33,798 nt of DNA from Thermomicrobiales bacterium (GCA_020853615.1 JADYYO010000366.1:1-33798); one strand, 5' to 3'; positions 17,304 through 26,315 are shown, counted from the stretch's first letter. Program-made: numbers and translations. Notes: a model not told the origin generated them from the letters alone.

Positions 17304-17360
17304 GTACGAAATCCGGATAATCACTGCCGCATTGCGACGGTGATCACCCGAATTCCGTAT
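17304..17360. repeat. Inverted-repeat element, copy A
   Basis: Imperfect 21-bp arms (17304-17324 and 17340-17360, about 15 of 21 positions pairing) flank a short loop. Bases 17308-17338 match 20104-20134 at 29 of 31 positions, so this is a member of a dispersed family. It lies between the convergent methyltransferase and glycosyltransferase genes and may act as a two-way terminator. Confidence 0.6.
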
Positions 17361-17400
17361 AGCCGCAACGCGTCGTTGAGGCAAGCATCCTACGCCGCGC

Positions 17401-18294
17401 TCAGGTCAATATCAACTCTGCATGGGGCTGTAACGCACGTTCGCCATGGTGCGACTCTTCACGGTCGCGCGCCTCGAGGCGCGTGAGGAGTGACGCGAAC
17501 AACTCGGTCGCGTTGCGGCTCCGGTCCTCCACGTTGGTGGGCAGGCCGAGGTGGTATGTGCCGGCGGGGAGGATCCCGCAACCGCCGTAGCGGTTGAGCA
17601 GGAGGAACTGGACGACGACCTCCTCCCCCGCGTGCCCCGGCGGCAACTGATCCCACCAGTCGAAGCCACCGACCTCCAGCAACTTCTCCCGATCGAAGAG
17701 GACGTTGGCGCCGCCGACCCAGGCGATGCGGTAGCGGACGGTGCGCCCGTCCGGCGCCAGTCGTTGTTCGAGATGGAGCGGGTTGGCGGCGTTGTTGATC
17801 TTGTGCCGGTCCCAGGGGATGCTCTCCGCGTCGAAGCGCTCCGGCTCCACCGGACCCTCCCAGAGCTCAATCTGTTGCTCGTGCGGCCGCACGTCGCCCA
17901 GGTAGTCGAGGCCGGTGGCGGGGCAGCCGACGAAGCCGCAGCCCTCCTCCTGAATCACCTTCAGCATCCGCTCCAGGGTGTCCGGCTCGAGCAGGACGTC
18001 GTCGTCGATGAAGTGGGCGTAGCGGGCGCTGCTCCGGCTGAGGAGGAAGTGGCGCTGCTCGGCCATGCCGCGGCGGGGGAGGTGGTGGTGCATCTCGACG
18101 CGGTGGCCGCGCCAGCGCAGGGCCGCGACGAGGGTGCGGATCTCGATGCTGTCGAGGTACATCGCGTCGTCGGGCGACTGGTCCGAGATGGCCACGTCGA
18201 AATCCTGGAAGGTCTGCCCGAAGAGGCCGGTCAGCACCACGGCCAGACCGGTTTTCCGTCCGCATGTCGGGATCAGCACATCAACGAGAGCCAC
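17401..18294 (-). CDS. Family 2 glycosyltransferase
   Basis: A 297-residue GT-A fold glycosyltransferase. It opens with VDVLIPTCGRKTGLAVVL and FDVAISDQSPDD, the nucleotide-binding strands. The metal-binding acidic motif is IDDDV at 96-100. VGGANVLFDREKLLEVGGFD and GEEVVVQFLLL form the acceptor side, with a Glu-Glu pair at the catalytic-base position. No membrane helix is seen, so it is soluble or peripheral. It starts with GTG, in a single-gene unit diverging from the FGGY kinase gene; a TACGAT box (18317-18312, minus strand) lies just upstream. Donor and acceptor are unknown. Confidence 0.85.
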   Translation of the reverse strand: MALVDVLIPTCGRKTGLAVVLTGLFGQTFQDFDVAISDQSPDDAMYLDSIEIRTLVAALRWRGHRVEMHHHLPRRGMAEQRHFLLSRSSARYAHFIDDDVLLEPDTLERMLKVIQEEGCGFVGCPATGLDYLGDVRPHEQQIELWEGPVEPERFDAESIPWDRHKINNAANPLHLEQRLAPDGRTVRYRIAWVGGANVLFDREKLLEVGGFDWWDQLPPGHAGEEVVVQFLLLNRYGGCGILPAGTYHLGLPTNVEDRSRNATELFASLLTRLEARDREESHHGERALQPHAELILT

Positions 18295-18492
18295 GTTCGC
18301 GCCTGCCTGTCATCGTAACGCGGGGCGCCGAGCCAGGTATCGGCGCCAGAGAGGGGCAATGGAGCGCCGGAGCGCGGCGCGCCCGGTTCGGAGACATGTC
18401 AGCCGCTCCCGATGATGGGGAATGGCAAGAAGCGGACCACGCGAGCGAACGTGGGGGATAGTGCAGCCCGCGGCGGTTGCCGAGGGCTTTGC

Positions 18493-18498
18493 TATGAT
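18493..18498 (+). promoter_or_regulatory. Candidate -10 element for the FGGY kinase (TATGAT)
   Basis: TATGAT followed by CGCC lies 47 bases before the GTG start. The same TATGATCGCC string occurs upstream of rpe on the other strand. No good -35 box is seen. Confidence 0.4.
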
Positions 18499-18545
18499 CG
18501 CCGCGAAGATCGGAAAAACCACCGCGAGGAGAGGGAGAACGGCTG

Positions 18546-20090
18546 GTGCCTGGCGAACTGCTGCTCGGCGTCGATATCGGGACCTACAGCTCGAAGGGCG
18601 TCATCTGCACGCCCGGCGGCGAGGTGCTGGCCGAGGCGGTGATCGAGCATGGGTTGAGCCTGCCGCGGCCGGGCTGGGCCGAGCATGACGCCGACGCGAT
18701 CTGGTGGGGAGAGTTCGTCGCGCTGACGCGAACGCTGCTGGGCGACCAGTATCGGGGCGAGGACGTCGGCGCGGTGAGCCTCAGCGCCATCGGCCCCTGC
18801 CTCCTCCCGGTCGATGCCGCCGGCCGGGCGCTGCGGCCGGGGATCCTCTACGGCATCGACACGCGCGCCTCGGAGGAGATCGCGCTGCTGAACGAGGAGA
18901 TCGGCGAAGAGGCGATTTTCGAACTTGGCGGCATGGCCCTCACCTCGCAGTCGATCGGCCCCAAGATCCTCTGGCTGCGCCGGCACGAGCCGGAGATCTT
19001 CGCGGCAGCCGAGCGGCTGCTCGCCTCGTCGTCCTACATGGTCTACCGCCTGACGGGCGAGTACGTCGTCGACTACCACACCGCCGCCTACTTCATCCCC
19101 CTCTTCGACCTCCACAACCTGCGCTGGAACCCCCGCTACGCCGACTCGATTGTCGACCTTGACCGTCTGCCGCGCCTCCTCTGGTCGGATGAGATCGCGG
19201 GGGAGGTGACGCCGGCCGCGGCGGCCGAGACAGGGCTGCGCGCGGGGACGCCAGTGACGGCGGGGTGCGTCGATGCTGCAGCGGAAGCGATCAGCGCCGG
19301 GGTGTTGGACGCGGGCGACATGATGGTCATGTACGGCTCGACGATGTTCTTCATCAGCCTGACGGAGCACCCCGTGCCAATCCCGTCCATGTGGTCGGTG
19401 CCGTACGTGCGGCCGGGGATGTACGCCATCGAGGGGGGCATGTCGACGACCGGCGCCCTGACGCGCTGGTTTCGCGACACCTGCGCCGGGGTGGAGATGG
19501 TTGCCGAGGAGGCGGGCGGCCCGAATGCCTACGCGGCGCTGGCCACCGCCGGAGCCGGCATCCCGGCCGGGTCGGAAGGGCTCGTCTGCCTCCCCTATTT
19601 CGCGGGGGAGCGCACCCCGATCAACGACCCCGACGCGCGCGGCGTCTACGCCGGGCTGACCCTCTCCCACACGCGGGCGCACCTCTACCGGGCGACGCTC
19701 GAAGGGACCGCCTACGGGGTGCGCCACAATCTGGAGACGATGGTCGCCATGGGCGCGCGGCCGCGACGGCTGCTCGCGGTCGGGGGTGGGGCGAAGAACC
19801 GGCTCTGGCTGCAGATCGTCTCCGATGTCACCGGCGTGCCACAGGACGTCCCGGAGCGGACGATCGGGGCGTCGTATGGCGACGCCTTCCTCGCCGGGCT
19901 CGGGTCAGGCATCATCGACTCGCCTGAGGCCCTGAAACGCGATTGGGTGAAGCTCGCGCTCCAGTTCGAGCCGAACGCCGGCCTGCGCCCCGTCTACGAC
20001 GCCTATTACAAGGTCTTCCGCTCGCTCTACGCGTCGGCGAAGGACGAGCTGCACGCGCTGGCGAAGCTCGGGGCGGCTGCCGCGCCGTAA
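18546..20090 (+). CDS. FGGY-family carbohydrate kinase
   Basis: Phosphorylates a sugar or polyol with ATP. The 514-residue length and two-domain layout fit xylulokinase/fuculokinase relatives. The first domain has GVDIGTYSSKGVI (ATP phosphate loop); the catalytic base is probably Asp243 in GCVDAAAEAISAG; the second domain has MYGSTMFFI, YFAGERTPINDPDARG (the FGGY ERTP motif) and AVGGGAKNRLWLQI. The GTG start is preceded by GAGGAGAGGGAG at eight bases. The substrate is unknown; the facing manA and rpe genes make a pentulose or hexulose plausible but do not prove it. Confidence 0.92.
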   Translation: MPGELLLGVDIGTYSSKGVICTPGGEVLAEAVIEHGLSLPRPGWAEHDADAIWWGEFVALTRTLLGDQYRGEDVGAVSLSAIGPCLLPVDAAGRALRPGILYGIDTRASEEIALLNEEIGEEAIFELGGMALTSQSIGPKILWLRRHEPEIFAAAERLLASSSYMVYRLTGEYVVDYHTAAYFIPLFDLHNLRWNPRYADSIVDLDRLPRLLWSDEIAGEVTPAAAAETGLRAGTPVTAGCVDAAAEAISAGVLDAGDMMVMYGSTMFFISLTEHPVPIPSMWSVPYVRPGMYAIEGGMSTTGALTRWFRDTCAGVEMVAEEAGGPNAYAALATAGAGIPAGSEGLVCLPYFAGERTPINDPDARGVYAGLTLSHTRAHLYRATLEGTAYGVRHNLETMVAMGARPRRLLAVGGGAKNRLWLQIVSDVTGVPQDVPERTIGASYGDAFLAGLGSGIIDSPEALKRDWVKLALQFEPNAGLRPVYDAYYKVFRSLYASAKDELHALAKLGAAAAP

Positions 20091-20099
20091 GCGCCGGGC

Positions 20100-20290
20100 A
20101 CATGAAATCCCGATAATCACTGCCGCGTTGCGACAGCCCGCCCTCACCCCCGGCACACCCATAACTCCTGGTACGCCATCTCGCGAAAACCCTCCCCTCG
20201 CCCACTGCGGTGGGCCGGGTACCCTTTGAGTTGCGGTTGGGGGTGAGGGTTGGGCAGGGCAAGGCGGCGGTCGTTACCCGGATGCTGTAT
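20100..20290. repeat. MITE-like element, copy B of the same repeat family
   Basis: About 190 bases with long imperfect terminal inverted repeats. The left end (20100-20153) pairs with the right end (about 20237-20290), including CCCTCACCCCC against GGGGGTGAGGG and GCCGCGTTGC against GCAAGGCGGC. A small CCCAC/GTGGG hairpin lies in the middle. Bases 20104-20134 match copy A at 29 of 31 positions. It fills the gap between the convergent FGGY kinase and manA genes; its right end reaches the first base of the manA stop codon. Confidence 0.6.
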
Positions 20291-21378
20291 CACCCGCCGA
20301 TCTCCCCGAGGGCCTGAATCTCCTCCTCGGCGTGCCCCGCCTCGCGCAGCGGCTGCACGATGTCCCGCTCCAGATCGGGGACGTAGGTGGCAATCAGGTC
20401 GGCGCTCTCGCCGGTCGGGGCGACGGTGACATCGCCGATCGTCGCCGGCAGGATGACCGACTCGGCGCGGCCAAGCGTCTCCGTGCCGCCGCTCCAGGCG
20501 ATCGTCACCGGCTCGCCGACGTTGGAGAGGGTCAGGAAGCGCCAGGCGTGCGCCGCGTCGAGGTGCGGGGCAGTCAGTCGCCACCGCTCGATGGCGAAGT
20601 GAGGACCGGCGCCGCCGACGGTGATCCGGTTGCCCGGCTCCGCGCCTGGCTTGTCGAGGCCCGCGTGCGGCTTCGGGAGGTAATGGGTCTTGAGCTCGGC
20701 GAGCGTGGCGTCGATGTTGGCGCGCCACTGCTCGGGCGAGTGCCGGTTGCCGTAGAGGTCGGCCGGCATCACCGATTGGGCGAGGTCCGAGGTCTGCTGC
20801 ACCTCGAAGATCAGGGTGTCCGGCCCGAAGGCGTGCAGGATGCCGCCGGGGACGTAGACGGTGTCGCCGGCGACGATGGGGTGGCGGAACATCACCCGGT
20901 CGTAATCCTCATCGAGGAAGGCCTGCCGCAGGTCGTCTTCGCTGAAGCCGGGGCGGATGCCGGCGAGAATCGAGGCCCCGGGCGCCGCGTAGAGGATGTG
21001 CCACGCCTCGGTCTTGCCGTTCGGCTCGTTGTAGACGCGGCGGGCCGTTTCGTCGTCGGCGTGGAGGTGGACCGGCAGCGGGTGCGAGGCGTCGAGGAAC
21101 TTGTCGAGGATCGGAAAGTGGGGGCCCCGCCAGCCCGTGCCGACGATCTCGTCCGGGTGCTCGGCGACGACGTCATGGAGGCGGCGGCCGGCGAAGGGGC
21201 CATTGGTGATCGTGGCGCGAGTGTCCTTCTGGTCGCTGATCTCCCACGTTTCGGCGACGGTCCCTTCGGGCACGCCGGTCTTGCCGAGCATCTCCGGAAT
21301 GAGCCGCTCGCCGAACTGATAGGTGCGGACGTGGAACGTCAGCCGGATCGGTCCCCAGTTGCCGTTGGTCGTCGTCAT
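20290..21378 (-). CDS. manA: Class I mannose-6-phosphate isomerase
   Basis: Interconverts mannose-6-phosphate and fructose-6-phosphate, feeding GDP-mannose for glycans. The 362-residue cupin-type protein has the zinc site: His104/His106 in PVHLHADDE, Glu124 in KTEAWHIL and His182 in GGILHAFG. GNRITVGGAGPHFAIERW begins the second cupin-like domain. This is the shorter bacterial class I form. Its ATG overlaps the rpe stop codon by three bases (ATGA), so manA follows rpe in one operon and they are translationally coupled. The activity call rests on the metal site and family; related cupin isomerases with other sugars exist. Confidence 0.88.
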   Translation of the reverse strand: MTTTNGNWGPIRLTFHVRTYQFGERLIPEMLGKTGVPEGTVAETWEISDQKDTRATITNGPFAGRRLHDVVAEHPDEIVGTGWRGPHFPILDKFLDASHPLPVHLHADDETARRVYNEPNGKTEAWHILYAAPGASILAGIRPGFSEDDLRQAFLDEDYDRVMFRHPIVAGDTVYVPGGILHAFGPDTLIFEVQQTSDLAQSVMPADLYGNRHSPEQWRANIDATLAELKTHYLPKPHAGLDKPGAEPGNRITVGGAGPHFAIERWRLTAPHLDAAHAWRFLTLSNVGEPVTIAWSGGTETLGRAESVILPATIGDVTVAPTGESADLIATYVPDLERDIVQPLREAGHAEEEIQALGEIGG

Positions 21379-22061
21379 CGCTCTGCCTCTCCCTCGTCGT
21401 CCGTTGTCGCGCGCCGCAGCGCGGCCATCGCGTCCGCAATCCTGCCGTCTGGCGCATAGATGGCGGAGCCGGCGACGAGGGTGTCCGCCCCCGCCGCGAC
21501 GATCCGCCGCGCGTTGCTCGCCTTCACGCCGCCGTCGATCTCGAGGCGGCAGGAGGGGTTCATCTCGTCCAGCATGGCCCGCACCCGGCGCAGCCGGTCG
21601 AGCGAGGCCGGGATGAAGGTCTGCCCGCCGAAGCCGGGGTTGACCGACATGATCAGCACCTGCCGGACGATGGGGATCACCGGCTCGAGCATGACGATCG
21701 GCGTCGCCGGGTTGAGCGTCACGCTCGGCTCGGCGCCTGCCGCGTCGATCGCGCGCAGGGTGCTGTAGAGATTCGGATGCTCCTCGACGTGGACGGTGAT
21801 CGTGTTGGCGCCGGCGCGGGCGAAGCGCTCCACCCAGCGCTCGGGCTCGACGATCATCAGGTGGACGTCGATCGGGAGGTTCGTCGCCGCGCGGACCGCC
21901 TCCAGGACCGGGAGGCCAATACTGATGTTGGGAACAAAGACGCCGTCCATGACGTCAACATGGATGAAATCGGCGCCGGCGGCCTCGACCTCCGCGATCT
22001 GCTCCCCGAGCCGCCGGAAGTTGGCCGAGAGGATCGACGGCCCGATCAGCACGCGATGCAT
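21375..22061 (-). CDS. rpe: Ribulose-phosphate 3-epimerase
   Basis: Interconverts ribulose-5-phosphate and xylulose-5-phosphate in the pentose phosphate pathway. The 228-residue TIM barrel shows all the metal and catalytic residues: His34 and Asp36 (HVDVMDG), His67 (VHLMI) and Asp176 (IDGGV), plus the phosphate-binding NPGFGGQ at 141-147. The ATG at 22061 starts directly before the first strand (VLIGPSILSANF). A TTG six bases upstream, with AGGAAG at six bases spacing, may be the true start and would add two residues. A TATGAT box at 22128-22123 on the minus strand is a likely -10 element. Confidence 0.95.
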   Translation of the reverse strand: MHRVLIGPSILSANFRRLGEQIAEVEAAGADFIHVDVMDGVFVPNISIGLPVLEAVRAATNLPIDVHLMIVEPERWVERFARAGANTITVHVEEHPNLYSTLRAIDAAGAEPSVTLNPATPIVMLEPVIPIVRQVLIMSVNPGFGGQTFIPASLDRLRRVRAMLDEMNPSCRLEIDGGVKASNARRIVAAGADTLVAGSAIYAPDGRIADAMAALRRATTDDEGEAER

Positions 22062-22122
22062 TGTCAACGATGTCTTCCTTCTCACGCGGCCGCGGGGTGG
22101 CCGCGGCGATCCCGACCGGGCG

Positions 22123-22128
22123 ATCATA
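22123..22128 (-). promoter_or_regulatory. Candidate -10 element for rpe-manA (TATGAT)
   Basis: TATGATCGCC on the minus strand, the same ten bases as upstream of the FGGY kinase, lies about 60 bases before the rpe start. Confidence 0.4.
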
Positions 22129-22169
22129 CCAGCGGCGGACGTGATCGAGCCGCCTCAGGAGCCGCGCGG

Positions 22170-23087
22170 GTGTACACGAGTCGACGCCTCGCCAGCGTAC
22201 GTCAGAGCAGCGCGCGCCGTGGAAGCGTCTTCCGCTTCTGGGGCGGGGTCGCTCTGCTCCTCATCTGGTGGTGGATCGCCTGGTTCGGGCCGGGCCCGCT
22301 CTCCGAGCATGCCTTCTTTCCTCTCTGGCTCGGCTACATCCTCGCCGTCGATGGCCTCACGGCGTTGAGGACCGGAAGCTCGCTGATCGCCCGCGACTGG
22401 CACCGCATGGCGCTCCTCTTCATCATCTCCGCGCCGCTCTGGTGGCTCTTCGAGCGTGCCAACGCCATCCTCGGCAACTGGCGCTACATCACGCCGCGGC
22501 CCTACGAGCTGCTCGAGTACGTCCTCTTGGCCTCGCTCGCCTTCTCGACGGTCGTGCCCGCGCTCTTCGTGACGGCCGAGCTGATCCGCTCCTTCGCGCC
22601 CTTTGCCCCGGAGCGGCACTGGATCCGGCTCGGCCGGGGCAATCGCAGCCTGGCCCTCATCGCGCTGCTCGGCGTCGTTATGCTGCTCCTGGCGCTCGCC
22701 TTTCCCCGCTACTGCTTCCCGCTGATCTGGATCGGGCTCTTCCTCGCCCTCGATCCGATCAACGCGGTTCTCGGCAACCCGAGCATCACCGAACAGGTCC
22801 GCGTGGGGCGCTGGGACACGGTGCTGGTCCTCTTCGCGGCGGGACTGACCTGCGGCTTCTTCTGGGAGCTGTGGAATGTCTACTCGATGCCGAAGTGGGT
22901 CTACGTCATCCCGTTCGTCGACCGGCCGAAGCTCTTCGAGATGCCGCTGCTCGGGTATGGCGGCTATCTTCCCTTCGCCCTGGAGGTCTACGCGGCCTGG
23001 TCGCTGGTGCAGGGGCTGCTCGCCGGGCACGATCCGCACTGGGTGCGCTTCACGGAGGCCCGGCAGGCGAAGAAGGGGATCGCGTGA
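22170..23087 (+). CDS. Multipass membrane protein, function unknown
   Basis: A 305-residue protein with about seven hydrophobic segments, starting with VALLLIWWWIAWFGPGPL. Between them lie polar, well-formed motifs: FERANAILGNWRYI, LDPINAVLGNPSITEQ, FFWELWNVYSMPKWVY and FEMPLLGYGGYLPFALE. The dense Trp, Pro and Glu in the last two loops look like an active or binding site rather than plain membrane filler, but I do not recognise the family. The GTG start is chosen because AGGAG lies eight bases upstream. Its stop overlaps the GTG of the FhaA-like gene (GTGA), placing it at the head of the envelope operon. Confidence 0.8.
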   Translation: MYTSRRLASVRQSSARRGSVFRFWGGVALLLIWWWIAWFGPGPLSEHAFFPLWLGYILAVDGLTALRTGSSLIARDWHRMALLFIISAPLWWLFERANAILGNWRYITPRPYELLEYVLLASLAFSTVVPALFVTAELIRSFAPFAPERHWIRLGRGNRSLALIALLGVVMLLLALAFPRYCFPLIWIGLFLALDPINAVLGNPSITEQVRVGRWDTVLVLFAAGLTCGFFWELWNVYSMPKWVYVIPFVDRPKLFEMPLLGYGGYLPFALEVYAAWSLVQGLLAGHDPHWVRFTEARQAKKGIA

Positions 23088-23764
23088 TCATCGACCGCTT
23101 CGAGCGGATGGTCGAACGAGCGATCGAGGGGAGCGTCGCTGGCCTCTTCCGTCTGCGGGTGCAGCCGGCGGAGATCGCGCGGCGGCTGGAGCGGGCGCTC
23201 CTCGATGGCCGGCAGACGTCGGTCGGGACGACGCTGGCCCCGAACGCCTACGAGGTCCGGCTCCATCCCGACGACGCGGCGGCGTTCGCCGATTGGCGCG
23301 ATGCCTTGGGTCGCGAGATGGAGGCGTGGCTGGCCGAGGTGGCGTTTGCGCGCGGCGTCTCGACCGTCGGGCCGATGCGCGTCACCATCGTGGAGGACCG
23401 GGCGGTGCCGCGCCGCGCGGTGCGGGCCACCGGCCATTTCGAGGCCGCGCCGGCCGCCGGAAGATCGGCGTCGCGTCCAGGGCTGCGCCTCGTGCCCGGT
23501 GACGACGGACTGCCCGGGGCGGCCCTGCGCGGCGACCGGATCACCATCGGCCGCGCGGCGGACAATGCCGTCGTGATTCCCCGGCCCGATGTCTCGCGCC
23601 ACCACGCCCGGCTCGAGCGGTCCGGCCGCGACTGGCGCGCCATCGACCTCGACAGCCGGAACGGCACCTGGGTCAATGGCCGGCGCGTGCGCGAGGCGCG
23701 GCTCGCGCTTGGCGACGAGATCGCCTTCGGCGCCGCTGTGTATACGCTGCGCCAGGATGATTGA
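23084..23764 (+). CDS. FhaA-like protein: DUF3662 plus FHA domain
   Basis: A 226-residue phosphothreonine-binding adaptor. The N-terminal DUF3662 domain (about 1-105) opens with IDRFERMVERAIEGSVAGLF and VQPAEIARRLERAL, as in mycobacterial FhaA. After a linker of about 40 residues comes an FHA domain: IGRAADN at 155-161, SRHHARL at 171-177 and SRNGTWVNG at 191-199, so the phosphothreonine-binding Arg, Ser, His and Asn are present. In Actinobacteria FhaA binds phosphorylated MviN and controls peptidoglycan synthesis at the membrane. The GTG overlaps the preceding stop, and the end overlaps the next ATG by eight bases. No Ser/Thr kinase gene is in the window. Confidence 0.92.
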   Translation: MIIDRFERMVERAIEGSVAGLFRLRVQPAEIARRLERALLDGRQTSVGTTLAPNAYEVRLHPDDAAAFADWRDALGREMEAWLAEVAFARGVSTVGPMRVTIVEDRAVPRRAVRATGHFEAAPAAGRSASRPGLRLVPGDDGLPGAALRGDRITIGRAADNAVVIPRPDVSRHHARLERSGRDWRAIDLDSRNGTWVNGRRVREARLALGDEIAFGAAVYTLRQDD

Positions 23765-24263
23765 CCTCCTGGTGCCGATCGAGCGCCTGCTGGATGGCGA
23801 CTGGGCGGTGGCAGCCCTGCGCCTGGCTTTTATCGGGCTGATCTACCTCTTCCTCTTCACCGCGATGCGGGCGACCGTGCGCGAGCTCCATCTGGCCGCG
23901 CGGATGATGCCCGCGGGGGATGGGGATGCTCCCCCGCTGGCGCTGGAAGTGGAGGATGGGGCATCGGCCTCGTTCCTGCCGGGCGAGCTCGTTCCCCTGT
24001 TGCCACGAACGGTGATCGGGCGCGGCGCGGGCGCGGATGTCGTCGTCGACGACCCCCACGTTTCGGTGAGGCACGCCGAGGTTCGCTTCGAGCGGGGGCA
24101 GTGGTGGCTGCGCGATCTGGGGAGCCGCAACGGCACCATCCTGAATGGCGAACCGGTACGAGCGGTCGTGGGCGTTCGCGCGGGCGATGTTCTACAATGC
24201 GGCCGGGTTCGGTTTCGCCTTGTCACATCGTTCTCCGTGCCCAGCGGGATTGCCTCTGCCTGA
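23757..24263 (+). CDS. FhaB-like membrane-anchored FHA-domain protein
   Basis: A 168-residue protein with one transmembrane helix near the N-terminus (about residues 18-36, LRLAFIGLIYLFLFTAM) and a C-terminal FHA domain: VIGRGAGADVVV, VSVRHAEV and LGSRNGTILNG. The phosphothreonine-binding residues are conserved. This is the layout of FhaB (FipA) of Mycobacterium, a phosphothreonine reader at the division site. It overlaps the FhaA-like gene by eight bases, so the two are made together. Confidence 0.9.
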   Translation: MIDLLVPIERLLDGDWAVAALRLAFIGLIYLFLFTAMRATVRELHLAARMMPAGDGDAPPLALEVEDGASASFLPGELVPLLPRTVIGRGAGADVVVDDPHVSVRHAEVRFERGQWWLRDLGSRNGTILNGEPVRAVVGVRAGDVLQCGRVRFRLVTSFSVPSGIASA

Positions 24264-24281
24264 TTCGGAGGACGGCTGGCC

Positions 24282-26315
24282 TTGCGACCACAGGCGCGTG
24301 CCTCGAGCGCTTTCCAACTCGCCTTTGCTCCCCGGCCGCGCGTCTCCGCCGACGCGCGCCCGAACGCGACGCGCCTCCCGGCCTTTTCGCCGCGCCTGGA
24401 GCGCGCGCTCTGGCTGACCTTCGCCGGATCGGTCGCCATCGTTGCGCTTGCGGCGGCGGTCATCCTGCTGACCGTCCGCGCCTCCTATGCCGAACGGATC
24501 TTTCCCGCGGTGACCGTGGCCGATGTCGCGGTCGGCGGCCTGCCGATGGACGTGGCCTCGGCGCGCATTGCGCAGCGCGCGGCGGCGCTCGAGTCGAGCA
24601 CGATCACCCTGACTCATGACAACGCATCCTGGAGCGCGACGCTCGGTGAGATCGGCGTCTCCGTCGACGAGCAGGCCGCGCTTGCCGACGCTGCCCGGAT
24701 CGGGCGCGAGGAGTCGGCCTTGCAGCGGCTGCGCTCGACGAGCCGGGCGGCCGCGAACGGGACGCGGGTTGCCTTGCCGATCGCTGTCGATTATCAGCAG
24801 CTCGACCGCTGGTTCGATGAGATCGACCGCGAGCTGGGGAGTCCGCCCCACGACGCCTCGATCGCCATCGATGGGGCGAATGTGTCAATCGTGCCGGAGG
24901 TCGACGGCACGGTGGTCGACCGGCCGCGAGCGCGCACGGTCATCACGAGGTTGCTGCAGCATCTCGAGCCGGTGCAGGCCGATTTGCCGGTGCAGACGAA
25001 GATCGCAGCGGTCCGCGCGGCCGACCTGGAGCCGGCGCGGGCGCTGCTGGCGCAGGCGATTGCGCAACCGCTGCAGGTCGCGAGCGACACTGGGGCGTGG
25101 ACGCTGCCCGGGGCCGAGATTGCGCAGTTCGTCGATCAGAAGGTGACCGCGGGGCAGGGGGGCGCTCCCGCGATCGCGCTCAGCCTCGATCGCGAGAAGC
25201 TCGCCCCGTGGTTGTCAGACCGGCTGGCGGCGCAGATCAACCGTGAACCGACCGATGCCGTCGTCGGCTGGAACGGCGAGCGGGTCGTCTCGGTCGAGCC
25301 GAGCGTCGATGGCGTGCGGCTCGACGCGGCGAAACTCGCGGAAGAGGTCGAGGGCCGCTTCTTCGGCGGCGGCGGCACGATCACCGCGCCAGTGACCTAC
25401 ATCAAGCCGAAGATCGACAGCGGAAACCTCGACGCGCTCGGCATCACGACCCTCCTCGGCTCCGGGCAGTCGAACTACTCCGGATCGAACGACGGCCGGG
25501 CGACGAACGTCGCGGTCGGGGCGCGGCTGCTCAACGGCACGCTGATCCCGCCCTGGGGCGAGTTCTCGTTCAACGGGGCGATCGGGCTGATCGACGAGGA
25601 GCAGGGCTTCGTCGAGGCGCAGGTGATCGACGGCGAGAACATCGGCCAGGACATCGGCGGCGGTATCTGCCAGGTTTCGACGACCGTCTTCCGCGCCGCC
25701 TACCTGGCGGGGCTGCCGATCACCGAATGGTGGCCGCACCGCTTCCGGATCGGTTTTTACGAGTACGACGGCTGGAAGCCTGGCCTCGACGCCTCGATCC
25801 TGCAGCCGACAACCGACCCGTCGACCTGGGCCGACTTCAAGTTCGAGAATCCGTCCGACTCGTGGATGCTCGTCGAGTCGTGGACCGATGGCGTCAACGT
25901 CATCGTCAATATCTACGGCGCCGATCTCGGCTACCAGGTCGAGACGACCGGGCCGACGTGGGGCGCCAAGACCCAGATGCTCCCGCCGTCGGAGGTGGTC
26001 GACGACAAGCTCGACCCCGGCACGATCGAAGAGGTGCAGATCGGCGGGATCGGCGAAGAGCTCTCCCACTACCGCGTCGTGCGCGACCGGAACGGGCAGG
26101 TTCTTTGGGAGGGGAACTTCTACACGAAGTACTTCCCACGCGGCGAGGTCTGGAAGGTCAGCGCCGACATGAAGGGGCAGGCGCCGATCGACAAGAGCTT
26201 CAAGGCGCCGCCACTGCCGCCGGCAGGCATCGATTCGCACAACTGGACACCGGGGATGGACGTGTCGCAACTGCCGAGCACGGCGACGGAAGGCGCGATC
26301 TGGACATCCGGGTGA
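24282..26315 (+). CDS. VanW-family envelope protein
   Basis: A 677-residue protein anchored by one transmembrane helix (about 43-65) with the bulk outside the cell. Residues about 75-380 contain repeated modules opening with VTVADVAVGGLPMDVASA, matching the peptidoglycan-binding-4 type found before VanW domains. The VanW domain (about 409-545) has LIPPWGEFSFNGAIG, GGGICQVSTTVFRAAY and EWWPHRFRIGFYE. The C-terminal part carries a G5-like strand pattern and a Pro-rich tail. VanW proteins occur in vancomycin-resistance operons and in cell-wall loci, but their chemistry is unknown. The start is TTG with CGGAGGA nine bases upstream. The stop overlaps the next GTG. Confidence 0.9.
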   Translation: MRPQARASSAFQLAFAPRPRVSADARPNATRLPAFSPRLERALWLTFAGSVAIVALAAAVILLTVRASYAERIFPAVTVADVAVGGLPMDVASARIAQRAAALESSTITLTHDNASWSATLGEIGVSVDEQAALADAARIGREESALQRLRSTSRAAANGTRVALPIAVDYQQLDRWFDEIDRELGSPPHDASIAIDGANVSIVPEVDGTVVDRPRARTVITRLLQHLEPVQADLPVQTKIAAVRAADLEPARALLAQAIAQPLQVASDTGAWTLPGAEIAQFVDQKVTAGQGGAPAIALSLDREKLAPWLSDRLAAQINREPTDAVVGWNGERVVSVEPSVDGVRLDAAKLAEEVEGRFFGGGGTITAPVTYIKPKIDSGNLDALGITTLLGSGQSNYSGSNDGRATNVAVGARLLNGTLIPPWGEFSFNGAIGLIDEEQGFVEAQVIDGENIGQDIGGGICQVSTTVFRAAYLAGLPITEWWPHRFRIGFYEYDGWKPGLDASILQPTTDPSTWADFKFENPSDSWMLVESWTDGVNVIVNIYGADLGYQVETTGPTWGAKTQMLPPSEVVDDKLDPGTIEEVQIGGIGEELSHYRVVRDRNGQVLWEGNFYTKYFPRGEVWKVSADMKGQAPIDKSFKAPPLPPAGIDSHNWTPGMDVSQLPSTATEGAIWTSG

